Below are positions 1 to 8,864 of a DNA stretch of 64,000 bases, piece by piece; position 1 is the first letter of the stretch, and every line of letters begins with the position of its first letter. The notes under the pieces are model-generated. The model searched no databases. It saw only the letters and a list, made by a program, of their open reading frames with translations, and was not told the DNA's origin. The DNA comes from Trinickia sp. Y13 (GTDB lineage Bacteria; Pseudomonadota; Gammaproteobacteria; Burkholderiales; Burkholderiaceae). The stretch lies in assembly GCF_029522115.1 (NCBI RefSeq), contig NZ_JAKWFK010000018.1, forward strand, positions 1 to 64,000. The letters run 5' to 3'. The position numbers and the translations under genes are program-made.

Positions 1-146
1 AGACGCACCGCCTCTTCCACGGCGATTTCGTCGAAGGGGTTCATCGACATCTTCACGTTTGCAATGTCGACGCCCGTGCCGTCCGACTTCACCCGGACCT
101 TGACGTTGTAGTCGACCACGCGCTTGATCGGTACGAGGATCTTCAT
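1..146 (-). CDS. etfB: Electron transfer flavoprotein beta subunit, N-terminal part
   Basis: Only the first 48 or so codons lie in the window; the gene continues beyond position 1. The protein begins [17 protein letters not shown] and continues with the conserved [13 protein letters not shown] stretch typical of EtfB. An AGGGAAA ribosome site lies just upstream of the ATG. EtfB pairs with EtfA as an FAD/AMP-binding electron carrier that takes electrons from acyl-CoA dehydrogenases and hands them to ETF-ubiquinone oxidoreductase. It is 27 bases downstream of the CoA-transferase and glutaryl-CoA dehydrogenase genes on the same strand, so it probably serves as electron acceptor for that dehydrogenase. 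etfA would be expected just outside the window. Confidence 0.93.
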   Translation of the reverse strand, partial: MKILVPIKRVVDYNVKVRVKSDGTGVDIANVKMSMNPFDEIAVEEAVR

Positions 147-173
147 GGTTGCTTTTCCCTGATGCAATGTCGG

Positions 174-1412
174 TTAAACGACGCCTCTGCCGCGCAAGGC
201 GGCGACCTGCGGCGCATCGAGCGCGAGCCATTCGCCGAGCACGGCCTCGGTATGCTCGCCAAGCGTCGGCGGCGCATGCCGGTACTGAACGGGCGTCTCC
301 GACATTCGTATCGGATTGGCGACGAGCGGCACCTTTCCCGCGACGGGATGGCTCATCTCCAAGCGCATCGTGCGAGCTTGCACTTGCGGATCGGCGAACA
401 CTTGGTCCATTCGATTGATGGGGCCGCACGGCACGCCGCGCGCTTCCAGCATGGACACCCATTGTGCGGTCGTGCGCGTGAGCGTGACGCCGCGCAACGC
501 TTCGACGAGTTCATCGCGATGCTTCACTCGCTGCGGGTTGGTGCGAAAGCGCGCATCGCGCGCCCACTGCGGCCGGTCGAGCGCCTCGCAGAGATTCGCG
601 AACTGCGAATCGTTGCCGACCGCGATGATCATGTAGCCGTCAGCCGTGGGGAAATCCTGATACGGCACGATGTTCGGGTGCGCGTTTCCCATGCGCCGCG
701 GCACTTCGCCGCCGATCAGATAGTTCGCGGCTTGATTGGCGAGCGCTGCGATTTGCACGTCGAGCAAAGCCAGATCGATATGTTGGCCCCGCCCCGATCG
801 CTCGCGATGCGCCACGGCGGCCAGCACCGCCACCGTCGAATACAAGCCCGTCATGATATCGGTCAGCGCCACGCCCACTTTCACGGGGCCCTCGCCGGGC
901 GACCCGTCGGGCCGCCCCGTCAAGCTCATCAACCCGCCCATGCCTTGGATGAGAAAGTCATAGCCGGCGCGAGCAGCGTAGGGCCCCGTCTGGCCGAAGC
1001 CCGTAATCGAACAGTAGATGAGCCGGGGATTGATCGCGCACAGGCTCGCATAGTCGAGCCCGTAACGCGCCAAGCCGCCAACCTTGAAGTTCTCGAGGAC
1101 AATGTCGGCCTGGCTTGCGAGTTGACGTATCAACGCTTGTCCCTCGGCCTGCGCCATGTCGATCGTCACAGACCGCTTGTTTCGGTTTGCGCTCAGATAG
1201 TAGGCCGACTCGCTAGTCGGCTTGCCCTCGGCGTCGCTCAGCCACGGTGGCCCCCATGCGCGCGTATCGTCGCCCGCGCGAGGACGTTCGACCTTGACCA
1301 CGTCCGCGCCCAAATCCGCAAGCAATTGACTCGCCCACGGGCCCGCCAGGACGCGCGAGAGATCGAGCACCCGCAGGCCCGAGAGCGCGCCTTGTCGCAT
1401 GAATTCGTCCAT
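174..1412 (-). CDS. Class III (CaiB/BaiF) CoA-transferase, probably glutarate CoA-transferase
   Basis: A 412-residue protein with the CaiB/BaiF hallmarks: GLRVLDLSRVLAGPW near the N terminus, DLGADVVKVERP, the NRNKRSV segment, and a central region with the Asp (DFLIQGMGGLMSLTG) that forms the acyl-anhydride intermediate in this family. It starts six bases after the stop of the glutaryl-CoA dehydrogenase gene, so the two are co-transcribed. By analogy with mammalian SUGCT and bacterial gcdH-linked transferases, it likely moves CoA from succinyl-CoA to glutarate to supply the dehydrogenase. The substrate is inferred from context. A second ATG four codons in (MRQGALSG) is also a possible start. 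Confidence 0.9.
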   Translation of the reverse strand: MDEFMRQGALSGLRVLDLSRVLAGPWASQLLADLGADVVKVERPRAGDDTRAWGPPWLSDAEGKPTSESAYYLSANRNKRSVTIDMAQAEGQALIRQLASQADIVLENFKVGGLARYGLDYASLCAINPRLIYCSITGFGQTGPYAARAGYDFLIQGMGGLMSLTGRPDGSPGEGPVKVGVALTDIMTGLYSTVAVLAAVAHRERSGRGQHIDLALLDVQIAALANQAANYLIGGEVPRRMGNAHPNIVPYQDFPTADGYMIIAVGNDSQFANLCEALDRPQWARDARFRTNPQRVKHRDELVEALRGVTLTRTTAQWVSMLEARGVPCGPINRMDQVFADPQVQARTMRLEMSHPVAGKVPLVANPIRMSETPVQYRHAPPTLGEHTEAVLGEWLALDAPQVAALRGRGVV

Positions 1413-1418
1413 ATCCGC

Positions 1419-2606
1419 TCAGAACGCCGCGATGCCGGTAATCGCTCGCCCGAGAATGAGCGCATGAATGTCGTGCGTGCCTTCGTAGGTATTGACGACT
1501 TCGAGGTTCACCAGATGGCGCGCGATGCCGAACTCGTCGCTGATCCCATTGCCGCCCAACATGTCGCGCGCCTGGCGCGCGATGTCGAGCGCCTTGCCGC
1601 AGGAATTGCGTTTCATGATCGACGTGATTTCGACGGCGGCGGTGCCCTCGTCTTTCATTCGACCAAGACGCAGGCACCCTTGCAAGCCGAGCGTGATTTC
1701 CGTTTGCATGTCCGCGAGCTTCTTCTGAATCAATTGATTGGCCGCGAGGGGCTTGCCGAACTGATTGCGATCGAGCACGTACTGGCGCGCCCGATACCAG
1801 CAGTCCTCGGCCGCGCCGAGCGCGCCCCAGGCTATGCCATAGCGCGCGCTGTTCAGGCAGGTGAACGGCCCCTTCAACCCGCGCACGTCTGCGAACGCAT
1901 TTTCTTCAGGACAAAAGACCTCGTCCATGACGATCTCGCCCGTGATCGAGGCGCGCAACCCGACCTTGCCGTGGATCGCGGGTGCGGATAACCCTTTCCA
2001 ACCCTTTTCGAGCGCGAAGCCGCGAATCGCGCCCTCCTCATCCTTCGCCCAGACGACGAAGACATCGGCGATCGGGCTGTTGGTGATCCACATCTTGCTG
2101 CCGCTCAAGCGATACCCGCCGTTGACCTTCTTGGCCCGCGTGGCCATCGCGCCCGGATCGGAGCCATGATTGGGCTCGGTCAGGCCGAAACATCCGATCC
2201 ATTCTCCGCTAGCGAGCTTGGGCAAATACTTCTGTTTGACCGCCTCGCTGCCGAACGCATGAATCGGGACCATCACGAGCGAGGACTGCACGCTCATCAT
2301 CGACCGATAACCGGAATCCACGCGTTCGACCTCGCGCGCGACGAGCCCATAGCTGACATAGTTCAACCCCGAGCCGCCGTACGCCTCGGGAATGGTCACG
2401 CCAAGCAACCCGAGCTCGCCCATCTCGCGAAAGATCGCGACGTCGGTCTGCTCGCGACGAAACGCATCGAGCACGCGGGGCCCCAGCCTTTCTTGGCAGT
2501 AGGCGCGCGCCGACTCTTGCACTAACCGTTCTTCGTCCGTCAATTGCTGATCGAGCAGCAACGGGTCATCCCATTTGAAACTGACCGACTTGTGCTGTAC
2601 TTGCAT
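1419..2606 (-). CDS. gcdH: Glutaryl-CoA dehydrogenase
   Basis: A 395-residue FAD-dependent acyl-CoA dehydrogenase. It oxidises and decarboxylates glutaryl-CoA to crotonyl-CoA in lysine and tryptophan catabolism and passes electrons to ETF. Visible features are the [15 protein letters not shown] and [17 protein letters not shown] flavin-domain motifs and the C-terminal [20 protein letters not shown], whose Glu (about residue 375) is the catalytic base. The [13 protein letters not shown] segment carries the Arg that binds the distal carboxylate in known glutaryl-CoA dehydrogenases. I chose the ATG at 2606 because the open frame further upstream (to 2639) begins only with TTG. It is followed by the CoA-transferase and etfB, and is divergent from a LysR regulator. 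Confidence 0.95.
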   Translation of the reverse strand: MQVQHKSVSFKWDDPLLLDQQLTDEERLVQESARAYCQERLGPRVLDAFRREQTDVAIFREMGELGLLGVTIPEAYGGSGLNYVSYGLVAREVERVDSGYRSMMSVQSSLVMVPIHAFGSEAVKQKYLPKLASGEWIGCFGLTEPNHGSDPGAMATRAKKVNGGYRLSGSKMWITNSPIADVFVVWAKDEEGAIRGFALEKGWKGLSAPAIHGKVGLRASITGEIVMDEVFCPEENAFADVRGLKGPFTCLNSARYGIAWGALGAAEDCWYRARQYVLDRNQFGKPLAANQLIQKKLADMQTEITLGLQGCLRLGRMKDEGTAAVEITSIMKRNSCGKALDIARQARDMLGGNGISDEFGIARHLVNLEVVNTYEGTHDIHALILGRAITGIAAF

Positions 2607-2730
2607 TTCGAACTCGCAATATGGAAGAGGTGCCTGCAACTTTATTCACGAATGCTCGCCCGGGCAAACGCTTTGTTTTCACTGACTTGTGCGAAAATCT
2701 CACTCCTTGAGGTTACGGAGACCAACCTTC

Positions 2731-3645
2731 ATGCGCCGGAAAATTCCTTCCACAGGTGCGCTCTGCGCCTTCGAATCGGCCGCTCGCCACCAAAGCTTCA
2801 CCAAAGCGGCGGACGAGCTTGCCGTGACGCAAAGCGCGATATGCCGCCAGATCGGCGCCTTGGAAGCATTCTTGGGCGTCAAGCTGTTTCGCAGAAGCCG
2901 CCGCGGCGTGGCGCTGACGGAAGCCGGCACGGCGTATAGCCGAAAAGTCGTCGCGCGCCTGGACGATTTCGAACGCGATACGCTGGAACTCATGGCGAAA
3001 GGCGGGCAAGGCGCAACGCTCGAACTCGCGGTGGTGCCGACGTTCGCCACGAAATGGCTTCTGCCCCGCTTGCCGATGTTTTACGAAGCGCATCCCGACA
3101 TCACGGTGAATCTCACTTCGCAAACGCGCCCGTTCCTGTTCGAAGGGACGGAGTTCGATGCCGCGATTCACGCCGGGCCCGGAATTTGGCCCGGAACGGA
3201 TGGCGTGCGGCTCATGGGAGAAAGCCTCATTGCCGTCTGCAGCCCAGCTCTGCTTGGCGCGCGCAAGTCGGTGAGCCGTGGCGACTGGATCCGCTACCCC
3301 CTGCTGCAACAGAGCACGCGGCCTTACGCATGGCGCGAGTGGTTCGCCTCTCGCGGAATGGAAATCGAAGGGGATATGGCGGGGCCGCGGCTCGAGCTCT
3401 TTTCGATGCTGGCCGAAGCCGCGAAACAAGGCATGGGCATCGCGCTGATGCCCCGCCTGCTCGTGGAAGACGAATTGAAGCGCGGCGCGCTCGTTCAGGT
3501 CTCGTCGCACGAGCACCTGAGCAGCCGCTCGTACTACCTGATCTTTCCCGAGGAAAAAGCGGAAAACGCCGCGCTGGGCCGCTTTCGCGATTGGATTGCG
3601 GCGCAAGCCGGCATGATCGCCGGCTCAGCCGCCGTGCCGGTTTAG
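2731..3645 (+). CDS. LysR-family regulator, probably of the gcdH operon
   Basis: A 304-residue LysR-type regulator. The N-terminal winged helix-turn-helix reads GALCAFESAARHQSFTKAAD then ELAVTQSAICRQIGALE, which is the GcvA-like subgroup; the periplasmic-binding-like effector domain follows. The ATG at 2731 was preferred over an in-frame GTG at 2689 because GGAG sits about ten bases upstream. It is divergently transcribed from gcdH across a 124-bp gap, the usual layout for a LysR activator and its target, so it probably senses glutarate or a related CoA ester (inference). Its stop overlaps the stop of the convergent porin by four bases. Confidence 0.9.
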   Translation: MRRKIPSTGALCAFESAARHQSFTKAADELAVTQSAICRQIGALEAFLGVKLFRRSRRGVALTEAGTAYSRKVVARLDDFERDTLELMAKGGQGATLELAVVPTFATKWLLPRLPMFYEAHPDITVNLTSQTRPFLFEGTEFDAAIHAGPGIWPGTDGVRLMGESLIAVCSPALLGARKSVSRGDWIRYPLLQQSTRPYAWREWFASRGMEIEGDMAGPRLELFSMLAEAAKQGMGIALMPRLLVEDELKRGALVQVSSHEHLSSRSYYLIFPEEKAENAALGRFRDWIAAQAGMIAGSAAVPV

Positions 3646-4796
3646 AACTTGTGGCGAAGCCCGACGCTCGTGAGGAATTGGTGGTTCGTAGCCGACGGCC
3701 CTCCGCTGCCGCCGATGAACGCGCCGTTGAAGATCGTTGGTCCCGCGCCGCTGACCGTTTGATATTCGGCCATCAAATAAAGATCGGTGCGCTTGGACAA
3801 TGAATACGCGGTCATCAAGTTGAACTGATTCCAACGGGGCTTCGCATGCACGGAAGCGTTCGAATAGCTGCCGTCCGTGAACGTATAGGATGCCGCCACG
3901 ACCCATGCCGGGTTGATCAGATACCGGATGTTCGCTTCGTAGTTGTCGAACGTGAGATCGGTGGGCGAACCCGTCGTCGCCGGCGCGAGCGTGCTGCCGC
4001 GATAGACCGCGCTCGCCGCGCCATAGTGCGAATGGCTCCAGACCAACCCCAGCGTGGCAGCGCCGATCGTATAACCCGCACCGAGGCCCCACACCTGCTG
4101 CGTGGCGGCGTGGAAGGTGGCATCGCCCGAGGTCGACGAGCCGTCGAGCGCGCCCGCGGCGCCGTCGCCTGGGTTGTCGATGCGCATGTATGCCGCGCTG
4201 ACGGTCAACGGGCCGCGGTTGTAGGTAGCCCCAGCACTCACTGCGCGATTGTCGGAGAAATCGCCAGCCTTGTTCGAGAACGCGTACAAGCCGCCGAATT
4301 TCAACCCGCTGAAGTCCGCACTTGCGAACTTGACCGCATTGTCGAGCCGGAAGAAATCGCCGAAGTTGTCGTTGTCCATCGGATGCATGAACTCGAGGCC
4401 GCCGACGAAGCTTTGCGCGAGGCTTCGTGGTGCCAGGAAGTCGACCACGGAGTCGTATTGGCGCCCCAAAGTCACCGAGCCGTAGTCGTTGGACAGGCCC
4501 ACCCATGCTTGCCGGCCGAACAGGCGCCCGCCCTGCTGCAGGGTGCCGTTCGTGCCCGTGAAGCCGTTTTCCAGCTTGAAAATGGCATGCAATCCGCCGC
4601 CTAAGTCCTCGCTGCCGGTCACGCCCCATCGATCGCCGACGATGTTGCCGGTCGATGCGAACACGGCGCTATGTCCTCGTTGATTGCTTACATACGAGAT
4701 GCCGTTGTCGATGAGCCCATACAGCGTGACCGAACTCTGAGCGTGGGCCGCCACGCAAAGACAACTTCCGATCGCGAGTGCGAATTGCCGCTTCAT
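3642..4796 (-). CDS. Gram-negative porin (Porin_4 family)
   Basis: A 384-residue outer-membrane porin. The signal peptide MKRQFALAIGSCLCVAAHAQ is followed by the classic mature start SSVTLYGLIDNGISYVSN, and the protein ends in LTSVGLRHKF with the terminal Phe needed for outer-membrane assembly. Other trimeric porin signatures are GSRxGx-type segment TGSEDLGGGLHAIFKLENGF and GRLFGRQAWVGLS. The ATG at 4796 has an AGGAGA ribosome site seven bases upstream. A perfect GCTAACGTTAGC palindrome lies 71 bp upstream, so it is likely part of the palindrome regulon described for this region and admits that pathway's substrate (inference). Confidence 0.93.
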   Translation of the reverse strand: MKRQFALAIGSCLCVAAHAQSSVTLYGLIDNGISYVSNQRGHSAVFASTGNIVGDRWGVTGSEDLGGGLHAIFKLENGFTGTNGTLQQGGRLFGRQAWVGLSNDYGSVTLGRQYDSVVDFLAPRSLAQSFVGGLEFMHPMDNDNFGDFFRLDNAVKFASADFSGLKFGGLYAFSNKAGDFSDNRAVSAGATYNRGPLTVSAAYMRIDNPGDGAAGALDGSSTSGDATFHAATQQVWGLGAGYTIGAATLGLVWSHSHYGAASAVYRGSTLAPATTGSPTDLTFDNYEANIRYLINPAWVVAASYTFTDGSYSNASVHAKPRWNQFNLMTAYSLSKRTDLYLMAEYQTVSGAGPTIFNGAFIGGSGGPSATNHQFLTSVGLRHKF

Positions 4797-4866
4797 TGCT
4801 TGTCTCCTGGTTGTGTTTGTCGCCCGAGTGCGAACTCCGCGCGTCGCATCAAGCGTGTCCTTTTGC

Positions 4867-4878
4867 GCTAACGTTAGC
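4867..4878. promoter_or_regulatory. Operator A of the GCTAACGTTAGC regulon
   Basis: A perfect 12-bp palindrome GCTAACGTTAGC between the divergent porin and 2-hydroxyacid dehydrogenase genes. The extended 18-mer GCTAACGTTAGCACTATG is identical at operator D (12738). A central CpG in an even palindrome is typical of LacI-family operators. Confidence 0.75.
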
Positions 4879-5020
4879 ACTATGACGAAGCATATTGCGG
4901 GATTCGGCCGCGTAACATTGGGGTTTTCGATAGCCGTTATTGAACCCATCCCTGAAGCGCCATTGAGAAATGCGCCCTCTTCACCGCGTTCGCCCTTGCT
5001 TGGCATGGGGCGATTCTCGT

Positions 5021-5032
5021 GCTAACGTTTGA
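5021..5032. promoter_or_regulatory. Operator B, degenerate copy
   Basis: GCTAACGTTTGA matches the consensus at 10 of 12 positions with an intact left half site. It lies 36 bp upstream of the ATG of the 2-hydroxyacid dehydrogenase, 154 bp from operator A, a spacing that could allow DNA looping. It is the weakest of the seven copies. Confidence 0.5.
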
Positions 5033-5067
5033 ACACATTTCATCCGTTTCGACGAGCAAGGTTCCAG

Positions 5068-6030
5068 ATGAGCGAGACCATTCTTCTTACCGACTACGCG
5101 TGGCCCGACGATAGCGTGGAGCGCACGATCATTGAATCCGCCGGGTTTCGATTGGTGAGCGGCCCGGCGTCGCCGGCGCCGGCCAGCGCGATCGAAGCCC
5201 TCGTGCGCGAGTACCGCCCTGCCGGCATCCTGACTTGTTGGGCATCTGTCTCGGCTGCGGCGATAGCTGCGGCCCCGAACCTGAAGATCGTCGCGAGGCT
5301 CGGTGTCGGCCTGGACAACATCGCCGTCGAAGCGGCAACGGCCCAAAACGTCCTGGTCACGAACGTGCCGGACTACTGTGTCGAAGAAGTCTCCGATCAC
5401 GCAATCGGTTTTGCGCTGGCGTGGACGCGTGGTCTCATCCAGTTCGACCGGGAGGTTCGCGCGGGAAGGTGGATGCCTTCCGATGCGAGGCTGCGTCGTC
5501 TCGCGTCGCTCACATGCGGGCTGATCGGTTACGGACGCATTGGACGCGCGACCGCGTGCAAGTTCTCCGCGTTCGGCTGCCGCGTGCTCGCGCACGATCC
5601 TTTCATGTCTGCGGATGCCGACGGCGTGCAGGCAGTCGGCTTGGACGACCTATTTTCCCGCAGCGACATCGTCGTCGTGCACGCGCCACTGACCGAGAGC
5701 ACGCATCACCTCGTCAATCGCGAGCGGATCGCGCGTATGGCGCCTGGCGGCTTGCTCATCAACGTGAGCCGAGGGGCCATCGTCGATACCGACGCCGTCG
5801 TCGAAGCGTTGCAAAGCGGGCGCTTGTCCGGGGCGGCGCTCGATGTCCTCGAGTCGGAGCCCACGGTTCCCACCGCTTTGATCGACCAGCCGGGCGCGAT
5901 GTTGACGCCGCATGTGGCGTTTTCTTCCGATGCCTCGTTGTTCGAGTTGCGTGAGCGCGCCGCGCAGGAAGTCGTACGCGTATTGCGCGGCGAGGCGCCT
6001 CGCAACCCGTGCAACTTGCGCAAAGCGTAA
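5068..6030 (+). CDS. D-isomer-specific 2-hydroxyacid dehydrogenase, CtBP-like
   Basis: A 320-residue NAD-dependent dehydrogenase. The Rossmann motif GLIGYGRIGRA is at about residues 151-161; the catalytic triad is Arg235 (NVSRGA), the Glu of ESEP (about 262-264) and His282 (LTPHVAF). The segment TNVPDYCVEEVSDHA is characteristic of the C-terminal-binding-protein-like branch rather than of SerA or LdhA. The ATG at 5068 follows an AAGG site; upstream in-frame codons lack one. It heads a run of three same-strand genes (dehydrogenase, kinase, chemoreceptor) with 38- and 56-bp gaps. It presumably oxidises a 2-hydroxy acid or reduces a 2-oxo acid; the substrate is unknown. Confidence 0.88.
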   Translation: MSETILLTDYAWPDDSVERTIIESAGFRLVSGPASPAPASAIEALVREYRPAGILTCWASVSAAAIAAAPNLKIVARLGVGLDNIAVEAATAQNVLVTNVPDYCVEEVSDHAIGFALAWTRGLIQFDREVRAGRWMPSDARLRRLASLTCGLIGYGRIGRATACKFSAFGCRVLAHDPFMSADADGVQAVGLDDLFSRSDIVVVHAPLTESTHHLVNRERIARMAPGGLLINVSRGAIVDTDAVVEALQSGRLSGAALDVLESEPTVPTALIDQPGAMLTPHVAFSSDASLFELRERAAQEVVRVLRGEAPRNPCNLRKA

Positions 6031-6068
6031 CGGCAACACTGTTTTTCAGGAACTCACCTTTGCAACCC

Positions 6069-7100
6069 ATGATGAACGAACACCATAGCCCGGACCCGCG
6101 GCTCGACGCCTTTCTGATCGAGCATCGGCTTGCTGCCCCGAACGAACCGATGTCCTGGCAAGCACTGACGGGCGGCGTATCTTCCGACATTTGGCGCGTC
6201 GATCTGCCCGGACGATCGCTGTGCGTCAAGCGAGCGCTCTCCACTTTGAAGGTGTCCGCACGCTGGGAGGCCCCCGTTTCGCGCAACGCCTATGAATGGG
6301 CTTGGATGCAATTCGCGGCGCAGCATCGGCCCGAGAACGTGCCCACGCCGCTTGCGCACGACCCGCGACTCGGCGTATTCGCGATGTCTTTCCTCGCGCC
6401 GGCCGACCACCCGGTGTGGAAGCAGCAGCTCATGACAGGTCCGGTGGAAATTGGCACGGCACGAGCCGTCGGTCATCTGATCGGCAGCTTGCATGCGGCA
6501 AGCGCGGACAGCAGCGAGCTCGCCCAGGCCTTCGATACCGGGGAGAACTTCAATGCACTGCGCCTGGACCCCTACCTCATGGCGATGTCTGCGCGGCATC
6601 CCGCGCTCGCGAGCAGGCTGCACACCCTCGCGCAGCGCACTGCCTCGGTCCGCACGGCGCTCGTCCACGGCGACGTGAGCCCCAAGAACATACTCATCGG
6701 CCCGAAGGGCCCTGTGCTGCTCGACGCGGAGTGCGCCTGGTTCGGCGATCCCGCCTTCGATCTCGCCTTCTGCTTGAACCATCTGCTGCTCAAGTGCCTG
6801 GTTCGCCCGGACCATGCCGACGCCCTGATCATGTCGTTCAAGGCGCTGACGGAAGCGTATTTCGACGAAGCCGATTGGGAACTGCGCGCGAGCCTCGAAG
6901 CGCGCGCGGCGGCGTTGCTGCCGGCGTTGTTGCTGGCCAGGGTGGACGGCAAATCGCCCGTGGAATACTTGACCGACGAGCGGCTGCGCGACCATGTCCG
7001 CTGGATCGCCGTTCCGCTCTTGCACGAACCGGCCGAGCACCTCTATCAAATCGCGGCGGCTTGGATCGAGGGCATCGCGCAACATACGCCACAGCGCTGA
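6069..7100 (+). CDS. APH/choline-kinase-family phosphotransferase
   Basis: A 343-residue small-molecule kinase of the aminoglycoside phosphotransferase fold. The Brenner motif VHGDVSPKNIL (His200, Asp202, Asn207) gives the catalytic Asp, and LLDAECAWFGDPAFDLAF gives the Mg-binding Asp219 region. The N-terminal lobe has the LTGGVSSDIWRV nucleotide loop and a Lys in LCVKRA. This family phosphorylates hydroxyl groups on small molecules (choline, homoserine, hydroxylysine, sugars); resistance is not implied. It lies between a 2-hydroxyacid dehydrogenase and a chemoreceptor in one transcription unit, so it likely phosphorylates a pathway intermediate. The start is uncertain: ATG at 6069, ATG at 6072, or TTG at 6060, which has better spacing from AGGAA. 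Confidence 0.82.
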   Translation: MMNEHHSPDPRLDAFLIEHRLAAPNEPMSWQALTGGVSSDIWRVDLPGRSLCVKRALSTLKVSARWEAPVSRNAYEWAWMQFAAQHRPENVPTPLAHDPRLGVFAMSFLAPADHPVWKQQLMTGPVEIGTARAVGHLIGSLHAASADSSELAQAFDTGENFNALRLDPYLMAMSARHPALASRLHTLAQRTASVRTALVHGDVSPKNILIGPKGPVLLDAECAWFGDPAFDLAFCLNHLLLKCLVRPDHADALIMSFKALTEAYFDEADWELRASLEARAAALLPALLLARVDGKSPVEYLTDERLRDHVRWIAVPLLHEPAEHLYQIAAAWIEGIAQHTPQR

Positions 7101-7156
7101 CGAAGACCCGCCCCCAACGGGCAATCGACTACAACCAAACTCGGAGACCAGCAGCC

Positions 7157-8746
7157 ATGGACGCTGACAGAACGCCCAGCGGCGTCGAATACGTGCTGGA
7201 CGATTCGACCGCCATGATTTCGAAAGGCGATCTCGACGGCAAGATCACCTACGCGAATCGGGACTTCCTACGCGTGAGCGGTTACAGCGAAAAGGAATTG
7301 CTCGGCGCGCCGCAAAGCCTGCTTGCGCACCCGGATACGCCGCGTCAAGTGTTCGAGGACTTCCTGCGCACGGTGCGCTCCGGCAAAACGTGGACGGGCA
7401 TTGCCCAAGGCCTGCGCAAAAACGGCGATCATTTCTGGGTGGAGATGACCGCCGCGCCGATCTATGCGCATCGGCACATCGTCGGCTACATCACGATCCG
7501 CGCCAAAGCCGATGCGCAAAAGATTCGCGTGGCGAGCGAAGCCTACTCGGCGATGAAACGCCGCGCTGCCGCGATCGGCATGGACGAAGGCAGGATCGTC
7601 GGACGACGTCCCCTGCTGCTGCGTTGGCGCGCGGTGCAACGGCTTTCGGTCACCGCCAGAATGAATGCATTGCTGTCGCTGGTAGCGGGCCTGTTCGCCA
7701 GCAACCTGGCCGCGCTCGCGCCCGCGCATAGCCTCCCCGGCCGATGGCTCTTGGCATCGTCGGCCGCCGGCCTTGCGTGCTGCCTGGCGACATCGCGGCT
7801 CTTCAGTCGCCGCGTGACCGAGCCGCTCGCGCGGGTCAAAACGCACATCGACGATCTAGCCGAGGGCAACTTGTCGCACGCCATCGAAGCCTACGGGGAC
7901 GACGAAACCGCACGCATCCGCCACGCGTTGCGCATACTTCAAATCAATCTGCGCCTGCTCGTATCGCAGATCAAGGAAACCACCGCGCTCGTGGGCAGCG
8001 GCGTCGCGCAAATCGCATCGGGCAACGCCGACCTGTCCTCGCGCACCCAAGCCCAAGCCGCGGCCTTGGGGCAGATTGCCGGATCGATGGCCACGCTCAC
8101 CGCCATGGTCGCAAAAAATTCGGAAAGCGCGCGCGAAGCGAACGCGTTGTCGACGACGACATCGAGCGTCGCGGCCAAAGGCCGGCAGGCCGTGGGGGAT
8201 GTGATCGGCACCATGAAGTCGATCGAAGACAGCTCGCACAGGATCGTCGACATCATCGGCGTCATAGACGGCATTGCGTTCCAGACCAATATCCTCGCCT
8301 TGAACGCTGCGGTGGAGGCCGCGCGCGCCGGTGCGCAGGGCCGCGGTTTCGCGGTCGTCGCAGGAGAAGTGCGCAACCTGGCTCGGCGTTGCGCCGACGC
8401 CGCGAAAGAGATCAAAACGCTGATCGGCGATTCCACCGAGCGCGTCGAGGCAGGCGCACGACTCGTGAGCGATGCGGGCGAAACGATGACGGATATCGTG
8501 ATGGCCGTCGAGCGCGTCGCGATCGTGCTCGGCGACATTTCCAACGCAAGCCGCCTGCAGAGCGACGGCATTACGCAGGTCAATGAAGCGCTAGCTCAAG
8601 TCGAGCATACGACCGAGCGCAACGCGGGACTCGTCGAACAGGCCGGGCTCGAGTCTCGCCGCATGCAGGAAGAGGCGCACAAATTGGCGAAACTGGTCGA
8701 AGCGTTCACGCTGTCGAGCGTCGAGCGAACCGCACGCACATCGTAA
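7157..8746 (+). CDS. PAS-domain methyl-accepting chemotaxis protein (Aer-like)
   Basis: A 529-residue chemoreceptor. Residues 10-118 form a PAS domain (ITYANRDFLRVSGYSEKELLG, then WTGIAQGLRKNGDHFWVEM), as in the aerotaxis receptor Aer. Two hydrophobic segments follow (about 169-189 and 198-214), then a HAMP domain (215-268) and the cytoplasmic signalling coiled coil with hairpin tip DGIAFQTNILALNAAVEAARAG. There is no large periplasmic domain, so it senses from the cytoplasm, probably redox state through a flavin or heme. The ATG at 7157 has GGAGA nine bases upstream. It is 56 bp behind the kinase gene, suggesting movement toward conditions where the upstream pathway runs. Confidence 0.92.
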   Translation: MDADRTPSGVEYVLDDSTAMISKGDLDGKITYANRDFLRVSGYSEKELLGAPQSLLAHPDTPRQVFEDFLRTVRSGKTWTGIAQGLRKNGDHFWVEMTAAPIYAHRHIVGYITIRAKADAQKIRVASEAYSAMKRRAAAIGMDEGRIVGRRPLLLRWRAVQRLSVTARMNALLSLVAGLFASNLAALAPAHSLPGRWLLASSAAGLACCLATSRLFSRRVTEPLARVKTHIDDLAEGNLSHAIEAYGDDETARIRHALRILQINLRLLVSQIKETTALVGSGVAQIASGNADLSSRTQAQAAALGQIAGSMATLTAMVAKNSESAREANALSTTTSSVAAKGRQAVGDVIGTMKSIEDSSHRIVDIIGVIDGIAFQTNILALNAAVEAARAGAQGRGFAVVAGEVRNLARRCADAAKEIKTLIGDSTERVEAGARLVSDAGETMTDIVMAVERVAIVLGDISNASRLQSDGITQVNEALAQVEHTTERNAGLVEQAGLESRRMQEEAHKLAKLVEAFTLSSVERTARTS

Positions 8747-8784
8747 GGGCGCGCTCAGCGCCGCCGCGAACAGCTCTCGCTATG

Positions 8785-8808
8785 CCCGCACGACGCTCGT
8801 CGTGCGGG
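8785..8808. terminator. Hairpin between convergent genes
   Basis: CCCGCACGAC, loop GCTC, GTCGTGCGGG forms a perfect 10-bp stem between the chemoreceptor and the convergent porin. There is no clear T tract on either side, so it may be a bidirectional or assisted terminator. Confidence 0.5.
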
Positions 8809-8864
8809 GCTGCACCTTGGCGCTCGCTCGGTGCGAACCGCGGCGAGCGCACACGGGTGCTGCC

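Noticed and set aside
162-1991. 609-codon plus-strand open frame
   Set aside because: It lies opposite the well-supported CoA-transferase and glutaryl-CoA dehydrogenase genes; its Arg/His-rich product is an antisense shadow of GC-rich coding DNA.
6069-7100. Aminoglycoside resistance gene
   Set aside because: Only the general APH fold is shared; the metabolic context and lack of specific resistance motifs argue for a small-molecule kinase.
6296-7156. N-terminal extension of the chemoreceptor frame
   Set aside because: This part overlaps the kinase gene in another frame, has shadow-like composition, and the ATG at 7157 has its own ribosome site and begins the PAS domain.
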